Shown here: one piece after another, positions 24,000 through 36,306 of the stretch
How the letters are laid out: each line of letters starts with the position of its first letter
Numbering within the stretch: the first letter of the stretch is position 1
NCBI GenBank assembly: GCA_029959195.1
Contig: CP114126.1
Coordinates: forward strand, 1,116,001 to 1,180,000
Reading direction: 5' to 3'
Source of the DNA: Dictyophora rubrovolvata
Lineage: Eukaryota; Basidiomycota; Agaricomycetes; Phallales; Phallaceae
DNA: 64,000 bases
Program-made: the position numbers and the translations under genes
The notes under the pieces: model-generated
Told to the model about the DNA's origin: nothing
What the model saw: only the letters and a program-made list of their open reading frames with translations
Databases searched by the model: none

Positions 24000-25887
24000 T
24001 TCTTTTGCGGTGTCGATGTTTTACTCGGCGGGCACTATGATATTAGATGCTGAATTTCGTTTAGAATCACAGAATTGTTTTGTAAATACCAACTTGAAGT
24101 AACAGTTTAAACAAACTACTTACTAGTAAATACATGTTACTACTAATACATATTAGGCGTGGATTGTCCCAATATTACTTGACGATTTTTGATGACCCCT
24201 GCTTGATATACAGCCAGCAGTTTTTCTCTGAATGCTCTGTGGAGTCCCCCCAGAGTGAGAGGGGACATAGTCCAGAACTGCATACATCTGCCGTGCCAAT
24301 TGATTTCATTGTACTGCTGACGCTCTTCAACAAAATTAAACCACACGCCCCGACTTTCCAAATGACGTTCTATTATTATTTGTTCAAAACCCAAATTCAA
24401 AACCCAAAATGCAACAAGAAGACTCGGACACTGATAGTACTAAGAAGTCAGTATATAGATGCACCTGCGACTTTTTTAATGAACGAAGAGTATCGATAAA
24501 GAGCGAATGACACACGCGAGAATTTTGACAAACTATTGACACATTTAAGCGAGGCTGGTAGGAGGAGGGAGGGCAGGCTGTCCTTCGGGCGTAACGTAGC
24601 ATGATGAAAGACCTCCATCAACCAGGAAATCGGTTCCCTATCAAAACGTATTTGGAATGCACGACGCAGGGGTGGTGATCAGAAATACCGTAATGTAACT
24701 ACTGTCATCACTTGCCACTAATATTGATTTTGAAAATCAATTCAAACTCTCAATATAACATAACCCACGAAATAAGGCAGATCGTGCAAGTTCTACGGCT
24801 TCTCCAAACCTTCCCATAGGTAAATGGACCAGACGACGTTGACGCTTCTCTTCAGTATTAAGGAAATCCATCAACAAGGCTGGACTGGAGCGTAAACTTT
24901 TGGGGAAGACGAAGAATCGATCACTGAAATGTCTCACGGGTCTTTAACGGACCACTGTGACGGGAGTGAGCATATACATAAAAGAGACACAATATAACAT
25001 ACGGGCATAAGGAGTTGATTCGGATTCCTTCACGAGCATGAACCATAGCGAGCTCACGAGTCATGGCCAAGACCGCACCCTTGGAAGCCGTATCTAAATA
25101 TGATAATGATACATCATGCAGAGGGGTGAATACAACAACTTACATGCAATTTGAGGTGTAGCTGCTCCTACAACAGATACAAAACTAGCGGTATTAATAA
25201 TACTACCCCCAGCGTGAAGGCCTTTCGATGCATCGGTAGGATTTTTACGCATTGCAATAATAGCGTATTTACTGCCCCACCAAACGCCTTTGACATTCAC
25301 CTGCATTGTAAGATCCCAGATGGATTCTTCTGTCTCTAAGGCAGTGGAGTCGTCTGGATGCATGATACCTGTTTTGGTCGATTCAGATAAGAACCTACAT
25401 AATACGCGACGGCTGGACGCTGTTACCAGCATTATTAAACTGAGATTTGAGTTAGATATAAGATGGATGATCAAAAATTAGTGGAGAACAAATACCATCA
25501 CATCCAATCTTCCAAATTTCGCGATCGCAGCGTCTACCAAAGCTTTGATATCGCTTTCCTTCCCAACATCAGTTTTGTGGACTAGAGTAATTGCATTGGG
25601 ATACAATTCGACGATACGTTTAGCAACGCGTTCTGCCTCAGGTACATTAATATCAGCAAGTACAACATTTGCACCTTCCGATGCGAACAAAATCGCTGAT
25701 TCAAGGCCGATTCCACTGATTTGAGCAGGGTAAGTGATCGGAATTAGATAAGAATCATTTTTTTTTGTTACTTACGACCCTGCTCCGGTGATTATGGCTA
25801 CCTAAAATAAAGCTGTTCACAAAAAAAACGAACGGAGGACGACGACCAAGACTCACTTTGTGCTGAAGGCGTCCTGACATTGTCGTG
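24000..25887. repeat. Right arm of the inverted segmental duplication
   Basis: Reverse complement of about 15448-17380. The distal end (about 24000) lies only some 85 bp beyond the F-box stop codon, and the proximal end lies at the SDR start codon. It lacks a block present near 17080-17150 in the left arm and has several small indels. Confidence 0.9.
24545..25880 (-). CDS. Short-chain dehydrogenase/reductase, right (intact) copy
   Basis: NAD(P)-dependent SDR on the minus strand, starting ATG at 25878-25880 and ending TAA at 24545-24547, with the same ten-exon structure as the left copy. The cofactor motif is canonical, TGAGSGIGLESA. FNNAG, INTASFVS and YTASKGAVLAM supply the Asn, Ser, Tyr and Lys of the active site. 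PMGRFGEAVELARSALFLAS, DDSSYITG and TDFLVDGG complete the normal C-terminal half. Every intron can be spliced with GT-AG ends, including the one whose donor is lost in the left copy. It resembles dehydrogenases of the levodione-reductase or 3-oxoacyl-reductase type; the substrate is not deducible. Confidence 0.88.
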
Positions 25888-26396
25888 ATAAGGCCTAGCG
25901 GCTCCGAGCAAGCGCCAATTGACGTAATCTGATTGCAAATTGTATGACGTATACGGTATGTTGCTTGTTGCTTGACGAACAACAAATTCAATAATTCGAT
26001 TTCAATTCGATTTAATTGCACACAATACGCAGAACCCGTCAACTCAGACTGGTATTTCCATTCGTGATTTCAAGAGGCAAATATAAGCAGATTCAATAGC
26101 GACTCCAGAGTCCAGCAGACTGCTCAAACCGGGATTCTGTTTGGAAAGATGGTAGTCGATCCACTGTCGAAGATGGAATATATTGAAAGTGGCGTTTTAG
26201 AGACAAGAGGAGTAGAAATTTCTTCATCAACTTGAAACTGCACTCTTGATTTGGGTAGACCATTTGTTGTCATCTGAACCAAACAAATATCTCCTTAGCG
26301 AACTAATCCTATTACGGTCTACCCCTCCTTGAATATACATAATGGCCTGAAATAACCCAAGATTGAAGACAACCGTTAGATCTCTATAATCCGTAT
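25888..26396. other. Intergenic between SDR and aminotransferase
   Basis: Upstream sequence of the SDR and downstream sequence of the aminotransferase. It contains an A/T-rich run with repeated ATTCGATTT words near 25990-26015. No gene seen. Confidence 0.4.
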
Positions 26397-28129
26397 TCAA
26401 CTAATTTCTTTTCTTATTACTTCTCCTAATCTCCGAAGCGCCTCATTAACTTCGTCTTCATCCAAAAGACTAAAGGATGCACGGACATAGGCAGTCTTCG
26501 TATTGGTGGGAATGAAAACCGTTCCAGGGAGCGCAAGAACCCCATTCTCATAGGCTCTAGTCTCAATGAGCTGCTGCGAGTCTCCTTCGGGTGCGGCAGG
26601 GTGGCTCGGAAGTTGAAGCTTGAACCTATAATTTCTTTATTTTAATACGACCTTTAGACCAATGCTAAAGTCATTTCGTTCATACCAGAAAAACATGCCA
26701 GCTTCCGGAGTCACCCACTCTGCTAATCCATCAAGGTGTCGTTTCATTGCATTCTCAAATACATCTCGTTTTGCACGATAGAACTGTGACACATAATCTA
26801 CGTGTTTCTTCAAACCCTCGTATCCCCAGCCTGAAAATAGGGAGTACGCAATAGCTTGGGTAAGAGAGGATACCTGGAGGTTTGCCGTGCCGGTGTGCAT
26901 ATCGACAGCTCGTAAAATTGGTTCGGGTCCGGCGATGCAGCCTATACGGATACCTGCGCTGAGAACTTTGGAGAAACTGTCAAAGCGAATTACGTTCCCT
27001 ACAAGTCCACCCATTTGGGATTCTAGTGCGAAGTACGATGGTGGACGCTCTTCTTTCCCGAAGTACAAGTAGAAGTATGGATCGTCCTCGAGGATCAGAA
27101 TATTGTGGGCACGAGCAACTTGGAGCACTTCACGTCTTCGTTCTAGGGTTGCGGTCATACCAGTAGGATTGCACCCATACTGAAAAATCATGTGAGCATT
27201 CAAGCTTAACATCATCTTCGATTTTTACTCACTGGAACGGTATATAATACTCGTGGCTTCGGCTTATTGACGGGCCATTCGTCCATTATCTTCTTCAAAG
27301 AACTAGACGAAATGCCCCCAGCATCCGTTTCGACCTCTGCCGATCACAAGGAGCTATTAATACATCGAGTTACGGATAAAGACATTGGAACTTGCCTATC
27401 AATTCGCAATGAAGAGACTTGAAAATGGGTATGACTCCTCTGAATGCATCGATTACGGTAAGTTAACGAAAGCAATGAAGGGACACGAAAACAAACGCGT
27501 AGACGGGTGATTCAACGAGAACTGGATCTCCGTCATCTAATAGAGCATGGAATGCCTATGTTGACGATTAGCCTAGATCCGCGCATAGCGTTGTTTGATC
27601 GTAAATCTCACTTTGTATATCACATCTTGACTTCCGGAACCAATGCTAAGCTGCCAGCCCTCACCTTTCTTCCGTCCATGCGATACTTCTTGAAGACCAG
27701 TGAGCCAATCTATCAATTGGGGCAAGCCGGCAGTATCCGAGTATTGCAATGCTTGACTGAGTGCTGCACCAGATATGATATAGGAATCTTCTTTCGCGGG
27801 ATCATCCGGTGACCGGGCAGTGAATGAGACTGATGTGAAGGGAAAAGTGTCTGGATTGGGTTTTCCAGCCAATAGAGATATTACACCTGGCTTTTTTTCG
27901 AGCGGAAATAAACTACGAACTACACATGGGTCAGTTTCCAGGTTACACCGAAACATTTTGATTGCCATCAAAGTGACATACTCGGACTTGATCTACGTTC
28001 CTAATGAATAATTAAGTTAATTATCAATAAAACGATGCGGATGATCATTTGATATGCGCTTACCTTTGCAAGTACTGAAAGGAAGGGTCTGTAATATTCT
28101 GCAGGCTGCCATTGTATCGGAGAAGCCAT
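26397..28129 (-). CDS. Kynurenine/2-aminoadipate-type aminotransferase (PLP fold I)
   Basis: A class I/II aminotransferase of the Aro8/KAT II group, which transfers amino groups from 2-aminoadipate, aromatic amino acids or kynurenine. Exons on the minus strand are 28064-28129, 27982-28000, 27612-27919, 27497-27555, 27396-27439, 27233-27336, 26686-27179 and 26397-26625, giving 440 residues. Visible hallmarks are ISLLAGKPNPDTFPF near the N-terminus, GSGSQDVIYK, YGCNPTGMTAT, LEDDPYFYLYFG and the cofactor lysine in FDSFSKVLSAGIRIG (about K271). The C-terminus is ALRRLGEVIRKEIS. The intron 27337-27395 uses a GC donor (GCAAGT), a rarer but known splice class. Lysine or tryptophan metabolism in the cytosol is likely. 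Confidence 0.9.
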
Positions 28130-28885
28130 CGTCTGTCTGAGAGTGCTTCAAGTCGGTGCTGGCAAAAGCGCGCGGCGAACGTTTTGAAATTCTCAGCAGA
28201 ATTTTCAGCTATCGATTGCAATCAGTCAATGAGAAGTATTATATAGCTGTCGGGTAAGTTTCGACACGTACGAAATACTTTCCCGATCAACCTCAATCGG
28301 ACATGCTAAAAAAACGACTCGGACTCGAGAATTGAACAAGGGCTACTCACTCGCAGAAGCAGCGTGACCTCATTCAGAAGCCAAGTTAGCCTGATGGAAG
28401 ATCCGATGCTTGGAAAAGTCGTATAACATCGATTCTATCAGTCTCAGTGTTACGTCTTTTTCGCTCTGTGGTGCCCGTTAGGAAGGGCGGGGCTTGCTGG
28501 GGCTGGCTGTTCATACCGTAACGCTACGGAGACATCGTTTATTCAGGATAATAGAACATGAAATCGAAAGATGTATACATAGGATATAACCGATAGACTA
28601 AACTAGACTGGGAAAAATGACGAACAAAGAAATTGCGACAACGGTGGCAATACCGTGATGATGGTGGATGACGTTCAAAGCTTCAAGCATCTTACAAGAA
28701 CCAAAAAGATACAAATGAAAAGACCAAGTTAATTAAGCAGGGACCAAATTTTCAAAAAATACACTGCGTTTAGTATTGTAACAACTATTTATATCAGTAT
28801 CACGAAAGCTTTGGTATGGCATCCTCACGTCGTCTCACACACAACACGGGTATCAAGCGTGTCGAAAACGCAGGTAAATTAACGT
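28130..28885. other. Intergenic, no gene seen
   Basis: About 750 bp between the start of the aminotransferase and the 3' end of GPI13. One segment near 28300-28390 faintly resembles tRNA control boxes on the minus strand but does not fold as a tRNA. No other structure was found. Confidence 0.4.
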
Positions 28886-31858
28886 TCACCGAAGGTCTAC
28901 TCCTGATTCCCATGGCTGATAGAAAGTCCGAACCTTTTGAACCACTCGATAGGCTCCAATAAAACCTCCAATCAATAGGCCAACATCAACCGTCAACATA
29001 AACATCCCAGCTAACATAAACCGAGGCGCAAAGACCTTCCAGACCATCAGATGTCTTCTTAGCCATGCCGCACTGGCCGCGCTACTGAGAAGAAGAACCG
29101 AGAAATACAACGAGACACCAAGACATACACGGGTGACTGAAAGTAAGATAGTTATAGAAGTGCTTATGGAAAAAGACTTATTTTCGTGCTTCCCTATTTC
29201 GAGGGGTGTCTTCTTCCATAGCGCGATTAGGGGCGCGGAGACCGCAAAGACGAACAACGGACCCAGACTATTCAATAAAACCGAAATTGGAGAGATGGGA
29301 TACTTGAGGACAGGTGTCAAAAGGAAAGCGGACTTCCATTGAATTGACGCAGGTGTGGCTTCATGACCCGTCGTGAAGAAAGCAAGAAGTCCCAAGAGAG
29401 CTACAGGAGCGATAGCCTCCAATCCGAAAGGATATAAGATCCAGGGCCGATTCCTGATGTCTTCAGCACTGTCGATCATTTCAAGGAGAATGAACAAGGC
29501 CATGTAACACAGTATTAAAGCAAGCTGCCCACTGAGCTGCGTGGTAGTGAAAATGATAACAAAGCTATTTATTGAGAAAAGTGTGAACATGGATCCGTAT
29601 GAATTCGCGAAGCCCAAGACTCGTAACGGGTCTTTCAGCACTTGTAAACAGAGCGGAGAGAACCACCATATCAGATGTCCTGCGATGAGACTGAGCCCTA
29701 TTGCGAACCGGACCAATTCAGTTCGAACCGCTCGAAGCCAGATACTTTTCTCCAGGCTGGCAGATTCGATGAATTCAAGAATCCAGGCCAGATTTCCCAT
29801 GACTAGCATGGTTCTAAGTCCGCCTTCAAGAACATAAGGGGCTGGCCCTTTGTCTGAGGCTGAGATGGCCAAGAACCGTCTGAGCACATACGGGAACAAC
29901 AATGAAGCAGGAATGGATAACACGAGAACGGGAAGTGGAGGCGACGACAGCGTGGACGAACCGTAATATGTTACGTGGCAATACGGTTGCTGTTCTTCAC
30001 GACAGATTGTACTAATGCTGGCTAATCGAATGCAGATGATGAAACCGATGGAAAACAGTACTAGACGGCGACGTAAATGAGCAGGAGCCGTAGGATGAGA
30101 GAATGCGGCAAAGAGATAAGGCAAGGCAGACGAGGTAAGGAGAAAGGTTATTATTCGTTCTTCCCAGAATGTAAATGAATTGGACAAAAAGATCAGGGTA
30201 TGCAGGACGAGAATAATGGATGGTTTGGTGAAGAATGACGGTTTAATAAGTGTAACGAGGATGGTTAGAGATGAGGTTAAAGTGGTGCAGACAAGCATTA
30301 ATTCAGTGAATCCCATGATAATTGTCAATGCGGGGAAGGAGAACCAGAATACAATGCCCATAAAGCCACTAGCGTAGAGAGAAAGCAAAAGACGGATAAC
30401 AAGTTTATGGACGATGAGCGATATCGAGGTAGACCCAAAAGCAGAATACAAAGCGAAAACCGCAGCTGTACCCAGAGCCATGCAGAAAAGTCCGATATAC
30501 ATAAGAATAACGTTAAATCGAGCCCAGAAGGATCTACATGATGATAAGATGAAGCGATTGAATTCGTAAAGGATTTCCAAGGCTTGGTTCCCTTTTCCTT
30601 TTGCTTGTGTTATATGTTTCCAAGATTCTTCTACCTTATCCCATACTGCATCGAGTTCACCTCCGCTAGAACTCGCACGGTACGCATCAAGAAATTCTTT
30701 GATCTGGTTTGCATTCAATTGCATGGCTTGTTCGAGGAATCGTCCACCTTGCCATCCGAATACTTCCGGAATGATAGTGCCTAGGTTATTAAAGGGAATG
30801 GGTATGCCTAAAAGGAGAGAAATAGTCGGAACAAGATCGATTTGTTGAATAAAGCGATGCGATACTGGAGCCTCAGGGAAGGTGTTTTTGGGTAATAAGA
30901 GCGATGGTAGAGATACACGAGGTGAAGACAAGGGTTTGGATTTGCTGTATATCCATGTAGCAGCGTGAGTCTCGAATTCGCCGTCACCTCCATGGTCGCC
31001 TTTGCGATCCATGCCATGATCACCGAGTACGACAAGCAAAGTGTCATCGTCAAGGGCTTCGACCACGCGTGATAGCACTTGATTCATCTGGGTCAGCTTT
31101 GCAGTCATAGTAGGATGTGCCGGACCTAACCGATGTCCTACATGGTCTACACCGAGGAAGTGACCTATCAAGACATCCCAGCTAGAGGTCATGTTCGATT
31201 GGAGGAGGGGAAAGATGTGCTCGATGACGCCCTCGTCTACTGTGTGCAGATCTTCTACGTTGAACGAATCGAAAGGAAATTTTATTTCGAATGATGTTGG
31301 GTAAACTGTCATCCATGTATCGTCGCCCATGAAAGCTATCTACATCAATCAGTCGTTGCAATAACGCAAGATTTGGCTCGAGTGTTATCGTACCTTCTTC
31401 TGGGCTTGTCGTAGTTGGTTTATGAGGGAGTCTTCAAGAATCTGGCTTCCGCCAAAATTAGAGCCCACGTCGATGAAAGTTGGTAATGAACCGGTGGTTA
31501 TTCCTTTTATACGTTGAAGTGTCGCGGTGGGTGGATCAGAATATGTGTCGAATAAGAAACTGTGCGTTGGGTACTTGGCGGTCAGTTCTGCAGGAAGCGT
31601 CAAGACATTATGATAGTACGGCGATGGATTAATAGCGGGTTTCTCGGCGAGGAAATCAAAGCGAAGAGCATCAATTATCAATAGGACAAGTCGAGAATGT
31701 GTCGGTGGTAGTGTACATTCTGTGCATTCCGTGAGGTTGGGGAGAGAGAGCCGGGTAAGCAGGAATCCCCGCGAAAAGATATACAAGGTTGAGGCATGCA
31801 ATAATAGCACATAAGTCAAAAGAATGGCTATCTGCCATTCTAGCCGTGTGAATAGCAT
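28886..31858 (-). CDS. GPI13: GPI ethanolamine phosphate transferase 3 (PIG-O / Gpi13)
   Basis: An ER membrane enzyme that adds ethanolamine phosphate to the third mannose of the GPI anchor, the bridge later joined to proteins. Two exons, 31394-31858 and 28886-31339, with a 54-nt intron, give 972 residues. The N-terminal anchor is followed by the alkaline-phosphatase-like catalytic domain: LVLLIIDALRFDF, GITTGSLPTFIDVGSNF, FMGDDTWMTVYP, GHFLGVDHVGH and LGDHGMDRKGDHGG carry the metal-binding residues. ITTGSLPTFIDVGSNF is typical of the PIG-O subgroup. The C-terminal half is a long series of hydrophobic helices. The length fits the family. It is head-to-head with the nucleoside transporter. Confidence 0.93.
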
Positions 31859-31990
31859 TCAAGTTTTGTCAGAAAGAGTGTGGAGAGAAAACGCGAAAAC
31901 GTTTGTGCTGTTCGCCCGGCGCTGTTCGGCAGATCGGCGTATAGTTAGTTGTTGCGCGCGCGTCACTCCGTGTCCCACAACTAGCTAACT
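31859..31990. promoter_or_regulatory. Compact bidirectional promoter (GPI13 / ENT)
   Basis: Only 132 bp separate the two start codons, so both genes must share this control region. It is G/C-rich for the window (GCGCGCGCGTCACTCC near 31954-31970) and has no TATA box. A TAGTTAGTTG / CAACTAGCTAACTA inverted pair lies near 31941-31991. Confidence 0.5.
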
Positions 31991-33550
31991 ATGACTAGTG
32001 CAGAGATGCACAATGAAGAAGAGGACTCCGCAATTGATGAGTATGAGGAACGCACTCGTCATGACCGCCAGCCATCCGTTGGGGATGAAATGAAGCTGCC
32101 GTTTTCGGTGCGCTTTATCAGCTTTGTCTTAGGAGCTGCGGTTCTTCTACCATGGAATGGTGTGTGTGTTCTGTTGTGGTAACGTGGCTCAAGGGTTGCC
32201 TTATTTACTTGTTGGGCAATAGCTTTAATAACGGCCATGGAATACTTTGTAAATCGCGTCAGGGGATCGCCTTTCCAGTCTGCCTTCGCTTCGTATCTGT
32301 CTTTGTCATTCCTGGGGGCCAACTTCTTCTTTCTCGCCCATGCTACCTTTGCGCCGAAACGGGTATGATTTATCGATATTCGAGAGCTCGTATTATTTCT
32401 AAAGAACAACAATCTTCTTTTGTAGATGTCATGGGCCCGCGCGATTCGATTGACTTTATACGCAATTACAATTCTTAATTTATTACTCTTGTTGACGACC
32501 CTTATACCCTTTCCACCAACCCTTTACTTTTTCTTCGTCATTCTCAACGGAATAGCACAAGCTGCGGCGGGTTCGTACATGCAATGTGCGCTCATTGCAG
32601 TAATATCACTTCTGGGACCGTCAGCCATGCAGCCTTTCTTTTCTGGACAAGCGGCCGTAGGCGTACTGGTCAGCCTCGTGCAAATCTTCTCATCAGCTGC
32701 TGGAGTATCCAGCAACGAGATTGACAACCCCAATTCTAAGGCTGCAACCAAGGCGGCCTTTATTTTTTTTGCGGTGTCAACAATATTCACTGCATTTTCC
32801 ACCTTCATGCATGCGCGGCTACTTAATACTACCGAATACCGCACCATTGTCATCCCATTTGAGAAGGGCCCTATCGCTGTTTCGTCAGAAGAAGAAGAAC
32901 GCGAAGCCCTGGTAGGAAGTAACGAAGTTTCGAACTCTCCAGATTCGAAACGTAACATGCTCAATGTGATCAAGAAGAATGCCCGTTATAATATTTCTGT
33001 TGGGTACGTCTTCGCAGTAACATTGGCGGTCTTTCCAGCCATTACTTCTTTCGTACGCTCTGTGCAATACCCTCCAACCACCTTGTTTACCCACCCTCTG
33101 ACATTTACTGCCCTGCATTTCTTAATGTTCAATCTCGGCGATTTTTTCGGAAGATACCTCCCGTTGGTTTCCTGGTTCCAAATTTGGGATAGCTATACGC
33201 TGCTGTATCTGTCTTTCTCGCGAACGATTTTCATCCCACTTTTCTTGGCGTGCAATTTCCGGGGGCCTTCGACACCTCCAGGACCACCGGAAGCTAATGT
33301 GATCATTACCTCTGATTTCATATTCTTCTTCATTATGTTGTTGTTTGGGGCGAGCAACGGATACCTGAGCACCCTAGTTATGATGGCAGTCCCGTCACCT
33401 CAGCGAAACACATGGTTACAGCACAATCTCCAGGATGTGGGAATCTCAGCAACAATCGCGCAATTTTGTTTAATTGGCGGTTTGGCTTTTGGAAGTATTT
33501 TGAGTTTTGGTGCAACTGCATTTGTGTGCTCGTGTAATCCTTTTACATAA
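31991..33550 (+). CDS. Equilibrative nucleoside transporter (ENT/SLC29 family)
   Basis: A facilitative nucleoside carrier, likely vacuolar or plasma-membrane, related to yeast Fun26. Exons 31991-32159, 32223-32362 and 32426-33550 give 477 residues. After an acidic N-terminal tail comes the first helix FVLGAAVLLPWNALITAMEYF, the ENT signature (LLPWN..ITA..YF). About eleven hydrophobic segments follow, with a large polar loop around residues 230-260 (EEEEREALVGSNEVS). Late helices include FLMFNLGDFFGRYLP and LFGASNGYLSTLVMM, both typical of the family. Introns are 63 nt each. There is no sign of damage. Confidence 0.92.
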
Positions 33551-33850
33551 GAAAATAATAGATTTTGGAGATATGAAAAGGAAAAAAAACGTCTGATTTG
33601 ACGTGGCAAACCTGTAAGTACCAGGAATAGAGTCTGCGCGATTTCGACAAAAAAATTACATAAAAAAATAAAATAAATTGAGTGGATTGAAGATGCAGCC
33701 GTGACTAACGCGATCGGGTTGCGTCGCGTTGTGGACCATTGTTTGGGTGTGGGTCAGGCCCACTCCGCGCGTTGTAACATTCCCTACCACGACCTCGACA
33801 TTCACCCGCTACGCTTCCTTGTCGTTCTCCCCCTCCTTCAACCCTTATAG
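33551..33850. other. Intergenic ENT-CDC14
   Basis: 300 bp holding the ENT 3' end and the CDC14 promoter and 5' UTR. It is pyrimidine-rich just before the CDC14 start (33790-33850), a common core-promoter feature of fungal genes. Confidence 0.4.
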
Positions 33851-36306
33851 ATGGCAGCGCTAGGCTGTCAGCCGCTTTGTTGCTTTTCAGAGAGGTCAGT
33901 GCAGACTCACAATCGTCCTACCCAGACCTCCCTATTAACACCCATGCTCATGCATTCCCTTTTACTCCCCCCGTACAGGCTCTATTTCACCACCTTTTCA
34001 CCACCACTACCGCCCCCGGAATATCTCAATCGATCAGATCCTGATAAAATCTCGCCTCAAATACGTGGTCGATCGCGTACAAGAGGTCTCGCGTCGCCGG
34101 ATGATGAAGCGCAGTATTACTACTTTACAATCGGTCAGCTCTTTAGTTTCCTGACATGGATCCATGTCAACTGGCGTATACTTATCATTTTGTTCAGATG
34201 AAAGTCTAGTTTATCTGTCGTTCTACGAGGACTGGGGCCCGTTGAATCTCGCGATGGTGTACAAGGCATGCATACTCTTCCACGAATTACTAGAGGTAAC
34301 ACTCCTTTTACCCCATATAGGGATAGATACTCACCCGAAGACAGGATAAGAAATTGAAATCCCATCGTCTTGTTCTATACTCATCAGACGATCCCCGACG
34401 GAAGGCCAATGCCGCGCTACTGATGGCCTTATTTGTCGTACGTGAAAACACTTTGAAAATTCGCTTCATGACATGTTTTTTTTTTAAAAAAAATGATTTC
34501 ATGATAGATGATCGTTCAACGACAAGCCCCTTGGGAAGCTTTTCATCCGATTGCAGAAATGGAGTTTATGCCGTTCAGAGACGCAGGTCGGGGCCGATCA
34601 GACTTCAACCTCTCGATCCAAGACTGTCTTTGGGGGGTATGGAAAGCCATGCAAAACGGACTGTGCGATATGAACGAGTTTTCTCTTGAAGAATACGAGT
34701 ACTACGAGAAGGTAGAGAATGGCGACTGGAATTGGATTACCCCTAACTTTATTGCATTTGCTTCGCCCGTTGATCCATCATTCACCCGGAGGATGACCGG
34801 AGGAGGAGAAGGGGGCTTAGAAACGGCTCTTCAACGCAAACTACCCACACCTTTCCTAAATTGTTTGGAGTACTTCGAGAAAAGGGGTGTCAAACTGGTC
34901 GTCCGGCTGAACAACCCCTTGTATGATAAGAATGTCTTCACTGAAAGAGGAATCGATCATTTAGAACTTTACTTTGATGACGGAACAAATCCCACCGACG
35001 AGATTGTCCGCAAATTTATCCAGGTGTCAAATGCTATTATTGAACAGAAGGGCGTAATTGCTATACACGTGGGTTTCTTCATTTTGTTTTATCCGCGCTT
35101 CTTCATGTGTCTTCATGGCTCACTCATGTATTTCATGTGGTAGTGTAAAGCCGGTCTCGGGCGTACAGGCACCCTAATCGGAGGTAAGCAGAATTGCTTG
35201 TTTCATGCGTTTAGGGCTCATATATATCTCGTCTTCATAGCTTATTTAATTTGGAAGTATGGCTTTACGGCTAATGAAGCTATTGCGTTCATGCGAATTG
35301 TTAGACCAGGTTGCGTAGTCGGTCCTCAACAGGTAAGCAAAACACCCGCTTTTCCTATTGAAAGACTTTCGCTCTTTTCCGACTTACCAAACCAAATCCG
35401 ATCTAGCAATATTTATACCTAAAACAACTAGAATGGGTCCGATGGGCGGCCGCTGATGAAATCCAACGGGCTAAAGCAGCCGCTTCTATACCAGTTACAC
35501 CACCCCGTGAAGGTGCAGTTAACTTGCGACAGACAACAACACCTCCACCTATTACACCGCATCACCATGTCCTTAAATCTGTTACCGCCGCTCAAGCTAT
35601 CGCAACGCCGGGTCAGCCGCGGAAAACACCTGTTGCGAAGCGTCACCGGAATGCGCTACTCGAAGTTGAGGAAGGCGAAGAGGATGAAGAGATCGAGATG
35701 AGAGATATGAATGGGGCTGTTCCACCTGTGCGGAAAAGTCCGCGAACGAGCAATGCGAATCGCGCTCAAGCGCAGTCAAAGACCAATGGGGTCGGTTCGA
35801 CGAGTTCGTCATCCACTACTCCTACTACTAATGTAGCTGCGACTGCTTCCACGACGGCAACACGGATAACACGGACAACACGATCAGCGACTAATGCTAA
35901 GAAAATTGCCGCTGCGGCAGGAAGCGGAGGGACTACAAATGGTAACGCTAATACCAATGGTGTATCAGCGACAGCGCTTCCTAATAAAATTCCGCGTCTT
36001 GCAAAGAATACGGGGACAGCTAGGAGTGTTGACCATCCGGTTGCACGGAAACGACCTCCGGGATCGCCTGTCGGGACTGCACCTTCACGGTTGCCTACAT
36101 TGGCGGGACGACGTGCGCTTGCGCCGACTTCGAATTTTAATATACGGTTGCGGTCGCAAGGGCCGCCACCTCCTCCTGCGCCTGATGCTTGGATGAATAA
36201 AGATTCGTCTGCTATTGTCGTTCATGGGTCTAAAGCAGATGCGCCAGTGTTGAGGAATGTACGACGGCGAAGAAGCAGCTTTAGCGCTGCTGATGTCGTG
36301 GCATAA
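33851..36306 (+). CDS. CDC14: Dual-specificity protein phosphatase CDC14
   Basis: The cell-cycle phosphatase that reverses CDK phosphorylation at mitotic exit. Exons 33851-33894, 33979-34133, 34198-34295, 34345-34437, 34508-35068, 35144-35183, 35241-35332 and 35407-36306 give 660 residues. The N-terminus reads [13 protein letters not shown], then [20 protein letters not shown], the CDC14 N-domain. The active site [16 protein letters not shown] has its catalytic cysteine near residue 318, split from the His by an intron. [15 protein letters not shown] and [13 protein letters not shown] close the catalytic region. A long Ser/Thr/Pro/Ala-rich disordered tail of about 280 residues with basic stretches follows, as is usual for regulation by phosphorylation. 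Confidence 0.95.

Noticed and set aside
24143-24400. Separate gene in the duplicated 3' region of the SDR (minus-strand open frame)
   Set aside because: The frame is not kept in the other arm, so it is unlikely to be under coding selection.
28300-28400. Possible tRNA on the minus strand (A-box-like GGCTAACTTGG, B-box-like TGTTCAATTCT, then a T-run)
   Set aside because: Neither the acceptor stem nor the T-arm pairs, and both boxes have mismatches at key positions.
35524-36306. Independent gene in the CDC14 tail
   Set aside because: It is in frame with the CDC14 last exon (35407-36306) and forms its disordered C-terminal tail.
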